From Hermatobates lingyangjiaoensis (lineage: Eukaryota > Arthropoda > Insecta > Hemiptera > Hermatobatidae): a stretch of 64,000 nucleotides of DNA. Below, one piece after another: positions 12,001-27,000 of the stretch (positions are counted from its first letter, which is position 1; each line of letters starts with the position of its first letter). The DNA lies in NCBI GenBank assembly GCA_026182355.1, contig JAPFBL010000322.1:1-64000 (forward strand), given 5' to 3'. The notes under the pieces were generated by a model, which saw only the letters and a list, made by a program, of their open reading frames with translations, ran no database searches and had not been told where the DNA came from. The position numbers and the translations under genes were made by a program.

Positions 12001-15000
12001 TTAACATTCTCAGACACAATCTTTCTCATACAGATAGGATTTGAAAAAAATTTTTTACGAGCTTCTATCGTTACGAATGAGGTATATATTGGTGACACCG
12101 GTTATGAACCTTAGAGCGTTTTTTGAATTATGTTAAGTTTATTACTATTACAAAGCTGCAAGTAATTGTATTCTTCTCCTTACCGTACTCCAGAATTGAG
12201 CAGATGTATGTTTTACAAGTGGTAGTGTATATATACTATGACACTCCCATAGTAGTGGTTGTCCTCTTATCAAAGTACTGATCCTGAAGTATGCAACCTC
12301 TTTTACTTCATCCTCTGCACAACTATTTTTGTGCGGTTTACAAATAATCTTTTGTTTTATTAATATTAAACAAATAATATACCATCTTACCTCACACACT
12401 GCTGCCATAGCACTCGTTTTTTTTTATTTTTTTCATTTATAACTTTACTCGCATTTACTCGTAAAAACGTCTCTGTGTGTAGAAAGTTAGTCAGTCTAAT
12501 ATTTTCAGTCTTCAGTCGTTTGTTAGTTTCTGTCTTCTTACAATAAAGTGTCCTTATCTCGTTTTTAAGTCGTAGTGTCTGTGCTTGTCTAATAGTCTTC
12601 TGTCCAGCGTAAGTCATGTCTTTAGTCGTTATCATCGCATATTTAGGAGTTATATTAAGAGATAAACAAGTCTTATTAAACCAAATATTAGCGTTAATGG
12701 TTAGCATTTTCTTTCGAGAGCTACGGCAGCAGTGTACGAGGTAAGACGGTATATTATTTGTTTAATATTAATAATACTAACCTCTGTGGTAATGACGAAA
12801 TGCATGAATTTAATCTTTTGTTTACTCCCAAGGGTTTAATTCCAGTCCTAAATTTTGCCTAACTCAGTAGTAGGGATCTTTAAGACTGTCGGCTTAAAAT
12901 CCTCTCAGAGGGACAACTACTCAATTTTTTTTTAACTCTCCAGTGAATAAATCGAGCTCCAGAATGGGTATCGAACCCCAGATCTACCAATCCAGAGGCG
13001 AGCGCGTGAGCCACCGCGTTACCCTGGTCTAGTTGCAGACTAAGTTAAGCGATTTAGGGAATACACTAAGTAGAATTGCCATTGAACTTACAGTAACTTG
13101 GAAAGAACGAAGAGTTCTGTCATGCCTCTCCTCTTCAAATTCTTTTATTTTTTCATTGACGCCTTCTTTGGCAGCGGCAACACAAGCAGGCGCTCCCGTT
13201 ATCTGAAACACAACGTATTCAATTAGTCAACAGATTTAAAAATCATTTAATTATAATTCAAATACAATTGAAAGTCATGGATAGTCAATTCAAAATGAAG
13301 TTGAAGTAAACAACACTTAGACAGGAGAGTCATAAATGAACAAACCCCTCAGTTACCTCCTACCAAAAAAACAAAAACCTGTTTAGGGTACAAACCAGTG
13401 GTAAAAAGGTAAAACAAAAACGGGAAGACGTAAGATGAAATGAATGGATGATATGGTATGAGCAGCAATGCAAGAAATCTGGGTTTCAATGCAAGAAAAC
13501 TAGTTGGTTTCTCGGAGCAGAGATGTATGAACGGTGATATTTTGAAGCAGTCATAAAAATCGTGTAGAGGAAAGGTAGAAATGACTTCTCTCAAATTTTA
13601 CGACTTAGTAAAAATATACATTTCTTGTAGAAATGACTAAATTTCTAGCAAATTGTAAAAAAAAACAAGCTAAAATAGCCAGTAATGGTTTACTGAACTT
13701 GGCATGATTACGAGTATCTAAATAGTAGGGCAATTCTTCTATATATACATACAATCTATAATAACAAGATTTCACAATAAACACGTAAAACAAAAATGAA
13801 TGTCCAAACCATAGTAAGAAATCAAATAAACACTAAGACTCAATCGTAACAATCAGACTTCGTCAGAGTCAAATCTCTACTGAATTCACTTGAACGATCT
13901 TAGTCTTTTTTCTGATTACTTACTGTGGTCTGGATGTTGATAATCTATAATTTAAGCATATAACAGGTTATATCTATATGGTATATGGTATGGTATATGG
14001 TATAGGTATATGTGAGATGGTAGACATGGTTAAATTTGTTTCCTGCACCTTCATGTACAGGCTTTCTGCTTTAGTGACCACTGATCTATGAGTGGAAAGC
14101 TTGGCTCATTTGTTATCTGACACCCATTAGGCTTTCAAGAAAACCACATTACAAGAAAAGCATAAGTCAAAACATAAAAAGAACAAACCGAGTCAAATAG
14201 TCACGACAGAATCCAAAATGTTGATTACCTTGATGGAGCTCTGCTGAAGATTGGAGCCAGGTACGTCAATCAAAACATCATACTTTTCATTTAAGTCTCG
14301 TACAGTTTGGCCTTTACTGCCTATTATTTTTCTGTGAAATTCAAAAGGCACGTCCATCTAGAAACAGAAAAAAAAAATAAAAATTAAATACCATAATCTG
14401 TGATTACTTACAAGACAATTATTAGCAATTTTACTTAAAAATACTTCGAATAGTGTTCAAACACTAAGTGTTCGAAACGCGTTGTGTTATAAACCTTAAA
14501 TGTTTAAAGTATAGACATATAAAGTATTTCTCTAGCCATAAATAAATACCACAAAATAACTACTTGCATAGCTCGTGAATAAAACAATGTTTAAAATACA
14601 CAGATGAAGTAAAATCATTCTAAGATATGAACAGTTTAAGTGTAAAGCTTACCAAGAGCGATTGTTTTAGTTGAATGAATTTAGCCCAACTAGTCTATAT
14701 AAAAGTGATTAATTAAAAATAGTTAACGATTGATAAGATTTAACTAAGAGGAGACAAATATATTTCATTCAAACAACAGTTGTTGAAATCCACAGACTAT
14801 TTTTCTTTGTAAAATAATTTGTAATGTAATACTTAGTTTTTATGTTTCAAAATTTATACTTCTGTAAGTTTTCTCACTAACCTATATTCAAAATTTCTAT
14901 TGTAATTTCTTAATTGTAACTAATTGCACTTTATGTATATTTGATTTTTGAATGATTGATTGAATTATTTCTTATATTTCCTATGTTTTGTAGGCCTATG

Positions 15001-18000
15001 AAAAAGGTTTTAAATGAAAACCGAAACGTTGGCAATGAGAGTTTAATTTTAACCTGAAGAACTGACCGAGTCCCGATAAACTTTAGTTTTGTATACACAT
15101 CTTTATGACATATGAATCCAGGATCAAGGATATTCGCGGTATCTCAAGTCAGTCATATAAAATCTCTGCGTCAAGAACTTTAGTTATGGTGACGAGCCTT
15201 AAATGTGTATCGCTGGGAAACTGGTAATGATCAAACATATGGTGTAAGGAGGATCACTCCACAAGTAACAACGGTCCTAAGTTAACGTGCTTGTTACCTC
15301 GTCCGTAATAGGCTGATTATCTTTAAGAGCCTGACAAGCCAGTCTGCAGTTCTCAGGTTTGCCAGTCACCCTGATCAGATCACAAGGTTGAGGGCCCTCT
15401 TCAGCAGAAGCTCCTTCCCTATAGTCTAGGGCCATCTTCTTGTCTGGTATATTGATCTTAACATCAAACCTAAAACAACAAAACATCCATTCATCAAATA
15501 CAAACTCTTTCAAATATATTGCGGTGTTTTGGAGACTAGACTTTCTAATGTATTGAAATGTTATATAATATAACTAGCTAACCCTGCGAATGTCGAGTTA
15601 CCTTTAACTAAGCTTAATTTGGTATTTAATTATAAACATAATAGCTAACCCGACAGACGCTGCCATGCCTTACCTATAAATTTTCAATTAGAAAAGGAAT
15701 AAAAACTAAGATAAAAATCTGGAGTGGTATAAACTTAACTTTACTATAAGTAAGCATAGTATCAAACTCGTTAACAAAAATATTTTAACAATTTTACTGT
15801 TTCAACATATCATCTTAACTCAATAGAACATTTCAAATTTTTTTAAATAAACCTCTAAATAACAAGTTTATTTCACTTAAAAACTGTCCAAGTCAATGTA
15901 AATAAATCTAAACAAATCTGACCAGTAGGGCAGGTGATTTATTATTTCAAAACAAAATTTCAGTTTTTATAATTTGTTCGGCAGCACCTAGAATCACAGC
16001 ACTGATTTAAAAAAAAAATTACATAAACCTTCCCGGGGATGTACCAAATAATTTCCCAAATTTTCACAGCGACTGGATGTATGTTTTTTGAATCTATCGA
16101 GTTCAGACAGACACACATTCATTTTTATATATATAGATAAATAATATTATATTTGGTATAACACGGGAAAATTAAGTTTCCACACAAAATAGTTTATTAA
16201 AAACCAAAATTCTTGTGAATACTCAGGCTAATCTAAAAATAGAAAAACAAAAAGATAAAAAATATTCAAATAGATAACACAAAATACAAGGCTATAAACT
16301 AAATAATAAGTACACACCTACCTTGAGAGGAAAAAGGATATTATTCTGTAGAGCAGAGAGCACAAGGAATACGGGAGGGGAAGGCTAAGCAATGTGCTTA
16401 TGGCAGACAGTTAAGTTTACAACTTCACATGAAAAAGGAATTTAAGTGAACCTCACTGCACAATATGTTCGACAAACAGAAATCACTATTAGTTCCCCAG
16501 TGATACACGTTTGACGCCCGTAACCGTAGCAAGAGTTTTGAAACCGAGGTTTTGTAAAATATTGATATTATTAATATGGCAAACCGTCATACCTCGTAAA
16601 ATGGCCTTGTACTCGTTGGAGCGCTTTCGGACACTGCCCATCTTCGATCGCAACTAACCTCGAAGATAGAAGATGGACAGCGAAAGCGCTCCAACGACTC
16701 CAAGATCATCTTACGAGGTATGACGGTTTGCCATATTAATAATATAAATCATACTAACCTCAGTGGCAATAATAATATGCATGTATTTTGTAAAATACTT
16801 AAGATGCCTTTAATATCCTCAGATCCTTAATAAATATATCATATATATTTCGATGTCGTAGTTTAGAAATCAATAAAGAAAATTTAAAAATGACTTTCTT
16901 ACAAATCAAGGCAGTAGAAACTGATTTTTAATACTGACCATAAGAGAACATAACCATTCAAACTTTATATTAATAATTTCCAGAATTTAGCATACATTGG
17001 AATTCGTTCGTTTAAACACTGAGTTGAATTAAAATGTATCAATAATTTTATTTCTAAGACTTCTAAAACCAGAATCTCACGATAGTTTTTGATTGGAATG
17101 AAAGAAATCTATGTTCTTAACATGGCCAAAGGTACATTTATGCGTAATTAAATGCTTACCGAAGTGCGATAAAGATATATTAATGTTATTACAATCACTT
17201 TATGAACAAAGTCTTTAAAGTGTTCCTGAGTTCTTTTTTCGAAAGACCTATCTGCTGTTTCTTATGTCTCGATAATCTTGATATTCCCATTTCATGTGCA
17301 CATCCATTCTTTTCAACATAGTTGGCTGCCATAACACATTTCTTAACCTTCCTCTTCCCTTTCCATATCTGTAATTTTTTTTTCTTTCATATTCTTCATG
17401 CTCTCTAGACCGCAGATCACTATCCTCCTTCTTAACTATGTACTTAGTATTTAATTTACATTGTAGTTTTTGCTATCCACTTGAAACTTATTTTTTTTTT
17501 GTTTTGTATTTCAGATGAACCTGAAGATGAATACGAAGCGCTTGAAACATTTAGTTTTCTAATAAACTTTTTTGTGTGAAGACTTAATCTTCCCGTATTA
17601 TTCCAAAAATCATGAAAAATATAACACATTGAATTAAAACAACGGGATTATATTATAAGAAATGTTGAGATGCTAATACATTTAAATAATTTAACATACC
17701 TACATTTCACTAAAACTACCAATAAACTATTTCTGTCTCAAGTAGGTTAAATACTACTTTCAAAAAGGTTCATATTTATAAAAATCCAAAACAATGTTTT
17801 CAATTAATTTCTAAATTTACTTTTAGGTTAATAACCTACAGATAAAAAGTACAAATTAAGTGGAATCCTTTCCTCCTCCTTAACATTGAAACAAGTATAT
17901 ATCTTGTACATACAACTTTCAGTAGTGCATAAATAAATATTCTAGGATAAATTTTAACATCCTAGAATTCTATTTATTTTTTTTTCTTAAATTCATATCT

Positions 18001-21000
18001 AGTTTTTTGTCTTCTATTGCACGAGGATACAATGCTGCCAAACAAGTGAAAATGCATACAACTTTGGCCAAACAGAAAGGAGTATTTCTTTTTCTGCTAT
18101 ATCCAAATGAATTTAGTTGGAAGTTTTTTTGTGACCGCTTGTTACGGCTGAAAGATCTTAGTCTTGTTTTCCCATTTCATATTGTGGTTTGATCATTGAT
18201 TGTTATTTCACGTGTTTATGTGAAATCTTTTTATAAATAAATACTAGTAGAAAGATCATTATTTTATTTCAGAATTTAAAATCTCAAATGGTTTGTTTAC
18301 AAGAAAACACTGAGTATAATTTTCAGCCATCATAAACTCATCATGTATATACATACACATCCTTAGGACATTTCTGAACACACATTTATTAACCAAACCT
18401 GTAATATAATAGTTGTCAGTAAAGTTTTCTTTTAAACTTTATACCTCTGACTATGAAGAATGTTTTCAATGAAAACAAAACGTCACCTAAGAACGTTTGG
18501 ATTAAAATATAAACGACAAAACTGTTAAATTTTGTTTCAGTTATAAGACAATCTATAACCTTAAAAAAATTGTATAAGTAAAGACAGCTACTGGTAAGAG
18601 TAGGTGAAGAATATACGTTTGTACTAAATATAAATACTATAGGTTGGATCCTTGTAAGATTTGATCCAAATAGGAAAATAAGTTAGTAAAAAGTGTATTG
18701 TAGTAGCTTTTAACTATGAAATAGGTTATTTAAACATATTGACATACTTCTGTTCAATCTGCTGCAATTTGTAGCCTTTGACACCCATAATGGCTCTATG
18801 GAACCTATGTGGTATTTCAACCGTCACTGTCACTCTCTCCTCCAGGTCTTTGACAATGCTTGCAATGCGTTCTTTCATCGATTGTATCAGCCCAGGGGGT
18901 CCTTTGATTGAAACTTTATTGGAAGGCACTCCAGACCTGAAAAAAAACAATTATTGAAAAAGAGTCAGACACGTGGTATGGTAGCATACATGGGTAGGCA
19001 CTAGTATGGAAGGTTGATACCAATTTAACAACAACAGTAGATATTTTCGTATTATTGGAAATGGGAAATCAACAACAGCTTCTCTAAGTCAGCCGTTAAG
19101 TCACGAATAAAAAAAATTAATTACTGAAAAAAATCAGACGGGGTATGGTGGCTTACACTAGTATGGAAGGTTGATACCAATTTAACAGTAGATATTTTGA
19201 TGTCAAAAATGGGAAACCAACATGTCTTCTCTAAGTCAGACGTTAAGTCAACAATAAAAAAAATTAATTATTGAAAAACGATCAGACACGGTATAGTGGC
19301 TTACATGGGTAGGCACTAGTATGGAAGGTTGATACCAATTTAACAGTAGATATTTTGATGTCGAAAATGGAAAACCAACATGTCTTCTCTAAGTCAGACG
19401 TTAAGTCAACAATAAAAAAAAATAATTATTGAAAAACGATCAGACACGGTATAGTGGCTTACATGGGTAGGCACTAGTATGGAAGGTTGATACCAATTTA
19501 ACAGTAGATATTTTGATGTCGAAAATGGAAAACCAACATGTCTTCTCTAAGTCAGACGTTAAGTCAACAATAAAAAAAAATAATTATTGAAAAACGATCA
19601 GACACGGTATAGTGGCTTACATGGGTAGGCACTAGTATGGAAGGTTGATACCAATTTAACAGTAGATATTTTGATGTCAAATATGGGAAACCAACATGTC
19701 TTCTCTAAGTCAGACGTTAAATCAACAATAAAAAAAATTAATTATTGAAAAACGATCAGACACGGTATAGTGGCTTACATGGGTAGGCACTAGTATGGAA
19801 GGTTGATACCAATTTAACAGTAGATATTTTGATGTCGAAAATGGAAAACCAACATGTCTTCTCTAAGTCAGACGTTAAGTCAACAATAAAAAAAATTAAT
19901 AATTGAAAAACGATCAGACACGGTATAGTGGCTTACATGGGTAGGCACTAGTATGGAATGTTGATACCAATTAACAGTAGATATTTTGATGTCGAAAATG
20001 GAAAACCAACATGTCTTCTCTAAGTCAGACGTTAAGTCAACATTAAAAAAAAAATTAATAATTGAAAAACAATCAGACGCGGTATAGTGGCTTACATGGG
20101 TAGGAACAGTCTGGAAGGTTGATACCAATTTAACAACAACAGTAGATATTTTCGTATTGGAAATGGGAAATCAACAACATACCATAGCTTCTCTAAGTCA
20201 GACGTTAAGTCGAGAATAAAAAAAATTAATTACTGAAAAAAATCAGATGGGGTATGGTGGCTTACACTAGTATGGAAGGTTGATACCAATTTAACAACAG
20301 TAGATATTTTCATGTCGGAAATTGGAAACCAACATGTCTTCTCTCAGTCAGACGTTAGTCAACAATAAAAAAAAAAGTAATTATTCTTGACTTGAAAATT
20401 AATGAAGAAATCAGACGCAGTTTAATGGCTAGCAACCGTAGTAATAGTACGGAAGGATTATGCTCTTTTAGCCAAAACAGTAGTTATTTTTATGTCACAA
20501 ATGGAATATCATGCTAAACATTTACTTTCAAGACCACTCCTTTTGTTGTACAATCCACAATCTCTCTAAACTTCTAATTGGATTGTTTGTCTGACTAATA
20601 CTGTGACTTTACGTACAGTTTGTGATTAAAATCTAGAAAGTCTTCAGATGTTTACTTCCAGTTTGGTTTATAGATTTTTATTCTACAATCAAACTGGTTT
20701 TATAAGAATAACTAAATAGATTACTAAAGATAATTAAATGGATGTAAAGGTTATGTTAAAAAGATAATGTAAAATGAATTATATTTTAAGATGTTACAGT
20801 AATATGATAATCAGAGAGTGGAGAGCGATGCCTTTCAAGGCAAAACAGCACCTGCTTTCAAACAATTCGTCTATGCGATTGCAAGGATGAAGAGAGCTCC
20901 TCATCCCAGATTAGCGCAGTCTAAATAGAAGTATTTTTGCTTTATGATAGAAAGAAGTGACATTTGATTTTAGGCTTCTCTATTATTTTACATTTTTGTT

Positions 21001-24000
21001 TGTTTTTGTTTAGTGTGATGTCTGTCGTGGACGCCCGCGTCCGCGAGGTCCACCTTGGGTACGCTGTAGAATGCAAGATCACAAATGTGATTTCCAAATC
21101 TGTTCAGTATCACGGCGTGGTTAAAGGAAGCCACGTAAAAACATCGACCTGTTCTGCTTTGTTCCATATAATAGTCGAAAGACTAAATAGTATATGAGAA
21201 GAAATCAAAACAGGTTACCTTAGCAGAAGATATGAAGTATTTGTCTAGAGATATCTTCAAAAGTTTATACTGAGGGTGCTACAGGATTGTGTATATTCAG
21301 ATATATCATGATCAACATTTCTCAATCACGTTAATATTGTTAAATGATTACTGACCATCACCATCGGAAGGAGGGGGACGTTTAATATGGCAATATAACT
21401 AAGTACTTCATTTTTAGCAAATTTTGAAGTACTTGACCATAGAAACATAACCTCAATACCAAAATGTTATAAAACAATTTTATAAACTTTAGTTATCATG
21501 GATAGAAAATAGAAAGCAACAGACCTGGGGAATGAAATAGTGACTCCTGCAAATTCTTCCTCCAGCTGATGCAATACTTCGCAACGTCGAGCGACAAAGT
21601 GCTTGTGATGTTTCTCGTCCACTACCATTTCTGCTTCCACTATGTTGTCCTGAAAACAAAGTTGCAAAAAGAGTTACTATTTGTACTATTAATAACAGTT
21701 TTACCAAAAAAAAGCATTTTTTCTTATTTTTTTTTTTCGTGTTGAGACTAGTTTCTTTTATTTATCTATTATTAGTAAATACCAGTGACGTGCTGTGAGG
21801 TTCAGGGCAAGTGAGGCATTGACTTTCATCACATTCAGATTTAAATCGTGTTGTCACAGTCGCACTTACCATGAGGCAGGAAAAATGCGTGCCTCACTTA
21901 GTGACCCTTCGCAGCAATTTAATGATCGATCAGCACAAGAAAGTACTAACAAGGAAACACTGTATATTGGAAATTCATTTAATATAGCAAAATTGCTATA
22001 TTGATTTTGGCCTCTCTATGTCTTAGTGATCAAATTCCAGGGTCTCTAAAATGTCTTAAATTGTTCCTAGAATCACAAAGAATAAATTTAAAAAAAAAAG
22101 TTTCTTTCCTCTAAATTAGTGTTTCTGGCCTTCTGTATTTCAGTTAACGGTTTTCAAGCATACCCGACACTTTTGTCACGTTATCTCCTAAATGTATATC
22201 TCCACTCTTTCGCAGCGGATCTATTTCCTACTTGTTGTTTTCACTGGACCAACCCGTCAGCACCACATCCTTGGGTATGTCTTGAATTCGCTTAATTGAA
22301 TTTTATTATTTCACTCTAATTTTGTAACTGATTAGATATAATTTGTATTATAGTGTCTTCCTGATGATGAACACAAAGTGTTCGAAACGCGTTGTTGCTG
22401 TTGAATAAAACTTCATTTGTGTGGAGACTTTTATTTGTTTATCCATTTTATTCTGTTACACTATACTGAAATGACACTCCACTAACACTAAGTAAAAGTT
22501 ATAAGTAATTCTAAAATAAATGAAAACGTTTTACTCACTATCTTGCTAATGGCCTCCTCCAACATAGCTTTCGCCTCCATGACGGCTTCTTTCTTTCCAA
22601 TAATCGTTATTAGCTCTCTGTCTTCATCCTTCTCTGAAGGGAAAATAATCCTTGTACCAGTGCTCTCTCTTATCTACAAAAAAAAAACTAATTATAATGT
22701 CACTTTCTAACATTAAACCACATCTACGTAGGGGTGCCCGGAGAGCCCTCTAAAGAAACTCTATATATTGTTAAAACCGCTTTTAGAATGCATACAACTT
22801 TAATAGATTATTGATGCTTATTCAGTTTAAAATTTTGATAATATACATTATCAAAAACCTTTAAATCTCACTATCATTCGATCGCAAATATCAACAATTA
22901 AATTTAGTTACATGCATATTATTATTACCACTGAGGTTAGTATATGATTTATATTATTAATATGGCAAACCATCATACCTCGTACGATGATGTTGGAGTC
23001 GTTGGAGCGCTTTCGGACGTTGTCCATCTTCAATCGCAACTAACTAACTAACTAACGATTGAAGATGAACAACGTCCAGAAGCGCTCCAACGACTCCGAC
23101 ATCATCGTACGAGGTATGACGGTTTGCCATATTAATATATAAATATATAATATAATAATAAATTATATAATATATAAATTAAATTTAGCCCAAAATTAAT
23201 CAATAATAAAAATATAAAAGCAATAAAGTACTTAAAATGAACTATAAAATGCAACAAAAATTAAAAAAGTAAATATATTTTTTTTTTAAAAAACACAATT
23301 TAACTTTACTGAGAAATTGTCAACGTCAAAAATCGATTTCTCAATTTTTTTTATTTTTTAAAAAATCCAACGGGTCCTTTCTTAGCAAATGTTGATGATA
23401 AGACTGAAGAGTTGGATTTTAAATGAAATAAATTATGAAATGTGCATAAAGAATATAAATAAATTCTTCTCCATAAATTGTATACACAAGCAGCATTTAA
23501 ATGTTATTTGTTTATATTTTTTGAAGATTTCAAAAATTTTTCTTATAGCTATTGAGCCTTGAATGTCTATTGGAAAGGCGTTCAGAAATTTCACTAATTG
23601 CTTTCAATCAAAACAAGTAGTCATCCTCAGAGTATGAGTAAAACAGACTTAGGATCACTTGTTTTGGTTGAAAGAGACCTTAAACACATTTTGTGAATTT
23701 CTTATCGTGGTTTAGACGTTGTTAATATATATTTGAAAGCGAGTCTTGAAAACAGTTTAACAAACTAGAATAAAACCAGAGGGCAGAATACAGAAACTCA
23801 CTCACTATGAATTTCGACACCTGATGTTATTCAGGAGGAGAAGTGAGCCGCTCGGAATGCAAGCCAAGACTCACTTGAACTGATGTCATGTGTGTCTTAT
23901 CACACAAAAGAAAGTGGCACTTGGTAAATTTTGGTATTCACCAATTTGGTACAAATACTAATTACATATGTACGTAAACTTAATAAAACCAGTTTTTTCT

Positions 24001-27000
24001 AACAACCTTTACATTCTTTTTATTATGTTTTTATAGAATATTTGTCACTTATAAATACATTTTTCTTATTCAAAATCACGTAACAAAAACAATTAGGGGT
24101 AAGTATTTTTGAGGCTGGAACGGGTTCATAGCATTTCAATTGATTTTAATGGGGAAAATTGCTTTAAGATACGAGTAAATTGACATACGAGCAAGGTTAC
24201 GGAACGAATTAAACTAGTATCCCGAGGTACCACTGTATATAAATATAAATTGCCCATTCGTGGTCTGTCAAGCCTTCTCGGTTATCTCACCTAACACTAT
24301 CAGCAACTTGAAGAAAACTGAGATGTATAGTAAAAAAAATCCATGTTGCAGAAATTTTGTATGGATTCAACCATTTCTTACAGGTCCAGTGCTCCAATCC
24401 CAGGTATTCTCTTTAGTCCAGGTACACCCATCTGCCACTGCACTTATTTTTACTAGTTATAATATTATTGTTTTATCCATCAGTATACGTCACAATACTG
24501 ATAGCTAATTAGGATTTATGCATTGCCAATTTTCTGTTCTACTTTTTGGCAAAATTTCATTTTTTTTTTTTTAAATAGCCGTTTAGGGTCAAGAAATGTT
24601 TTTCAAAAACAGAAAATGTCCTATAACGTCCTCATCGTTATTGTCATTTTAAAAAAAAAATTACCTCAACTCATTTCACCCATGATGCTCTATTTATAGG
24701 TATAATTTTTTTTTAAATAAGTCAAACGGTTTGGCTTACACTGTCCTTTCAAGCTTTCAGATTGAATTATAAATCATTCACTATGTTAAAGTGAACTAAA
24801 ATATTATGAAATTAAAGAAAAGAATCTCTTAAGTCAGAACAATATTAAGTATAGCATTGTAGTTTATACCTTGCGAATATTAGCTCCAGCTTTACCTATC
24901 AGGAATCTGTGGTAGTTAGGCTTGGCCCTCACTTCGTCCATATAGTTGTGAGGTTCCTTTTCTGAAGCTAATTCCAGCAAAAGGGAAGTGGCCTTGTCTA
25001 CTCCCTCTCTCGAACCATTGACTTTAACCTAAAATAATAATGATATTAAAAAAAAAAATCAAAATCAACAGTAAAAGATATTCTATAATAGCTGACAAAT
25101 AAAACAAGTCTACTATCTGATGTAATATTATAACTAAAGGAAAATAAGAAACTAAGAACTACTATCAGAGCGAAGCTTTCAAACAAACTTATTTAAACCC
25201 CCTAGATCTTTGAACACAGACGATATTTTAAACATTTCACATCCAGATCCACTGACAGGAGGAGAGGTTTAGTTACTGAACCAAAAATCAAGGAAAACAC
25301 TAGGGTATGTCATTCTCATGCCGTGCCTGATGCTATTCCAAATATACACATTATAATATGAAATAATTGAAATAGAAGATCTCAATTAAACAATATAAGC
25401 TGTGTTCATGTCTGAAATAATATTCAGTAGACAGTTTAATCACTTTCAAATTATCCGTGTATTCTCCTAATTAATAAATCAACTTTAAACAAAAACTGAC
25501 AGAAAAGGATGAAAAATATCAGAATCCGGATTTCGTACGTGATGTGTCTTTTGAATTTATGAAGACAAAAGGAAATGCTATGTCTATATCAGAGATGACA
25601 TTAGCGAATAGAGTGGCTGACACCTACTAGGTCGTCAGTTTAATATGCTATAGGATCCCCCCCCCCCCCCCCCCCCAAGCTGGCCTTCCTTCAAGAGTGA
25701 GCACCAGTTTTTAAGTCCACCTACCAACTGGTGGACTTCATCCAATGACAAGGTAATATTACCTAATGGTATACTGCAGGGGGGCCAGGTTAGCTCAGTG
25801 GTTAGCGTACTCGCCTTAGGACTGGAGGTCCAAGGTTCGATCCCAAGCGGGAGGTGAATAAATCTGAGTATGTCGTCCCTCAGAGAGGAAGTTAAGCTGT
25901 CAGTCCCGAGCCTGAACTATGTCCGGCACTTGTTAAAGATCTCTACTCGAAATGAGTTAGGCAAAATTTAGGACTCTCAATGTAGAATCTGTAGAATCAT
26001 CAATCAAACAAAAAGCCGGTACACGCTAGGGGATCTGTTTAAAAAAAAAATAATGGTATCCTGCAATAAATGTGTGATTACTCTAATAATTGTCAATATA
26101 AATCGACTTTGTATCATTTTCCCCAATGAACTGAACTTCCATGAGAATAAAAAGTGAAACAATAGAACACTCCAGAAAAGGTTTCTATATCGATAGGGTC
26201 CAAAACAATACCTGGTGACCAAACAAGATTAAGAGAAAGAAACAGTAAAGAGAGATCAGATCGTACAGTCTGATCAATATAACAAAGTCAGAATACTAAT
26301 ATCTCAAAATATCTGGTAACATCTTTTACATAAATCGTTTAAATATAGTTAGTTATAAAGTAGATATACTTATGAATTAATAAATAACAAAAAGATCACA
26401 TTGTATATTATTCCAAATGAAACAAGTTTGTAATAAATGGCTTCATTCATTACCTTATCACTTTTGGATTCAGCAGGTGGGAAGGTTATCTTGACTCCAC
26501 ACTCTTCTTCAATTGAATTTATTATCTTCCCTTGACGCCCAATCAAAGCATTATGAAGTTTCGGGGCAATAGACACTTCTTCAGTTACCATATCACTCTA
26601 AAAACAAAGCAAAAACATTTATTACAAAAACAATATTAGACTATTATATATACATATGAATTGGAAATTTATAAGGTTGAAAATTTCACAAGTTTTGTTT
26701 ATCTATAAATGAATGTATTTATCAGATTTGTTACTAGTATCCGGATCAATGGAAATATATTTGGAGATGTCATTTAAGGAGGTGTACTCGTATAGTTATG
26801 CAGCCTAGTCTTTAAAGCCGTACTTGTTCAAGAATGACACGAAGTAACAATGATTTGAAAGGAGAATTTCAGTAAAAAATTACCGTTGAAAGCAGAATTT
26901 CAGTTAAAAAAAATGGCTTTTAAAACAGAATTTCAGTAAAAAAAATGACCTTTGAAAGTAGAAATTCAGTAAAAAATGACCTTTAAAAGGAGGATTTCAG

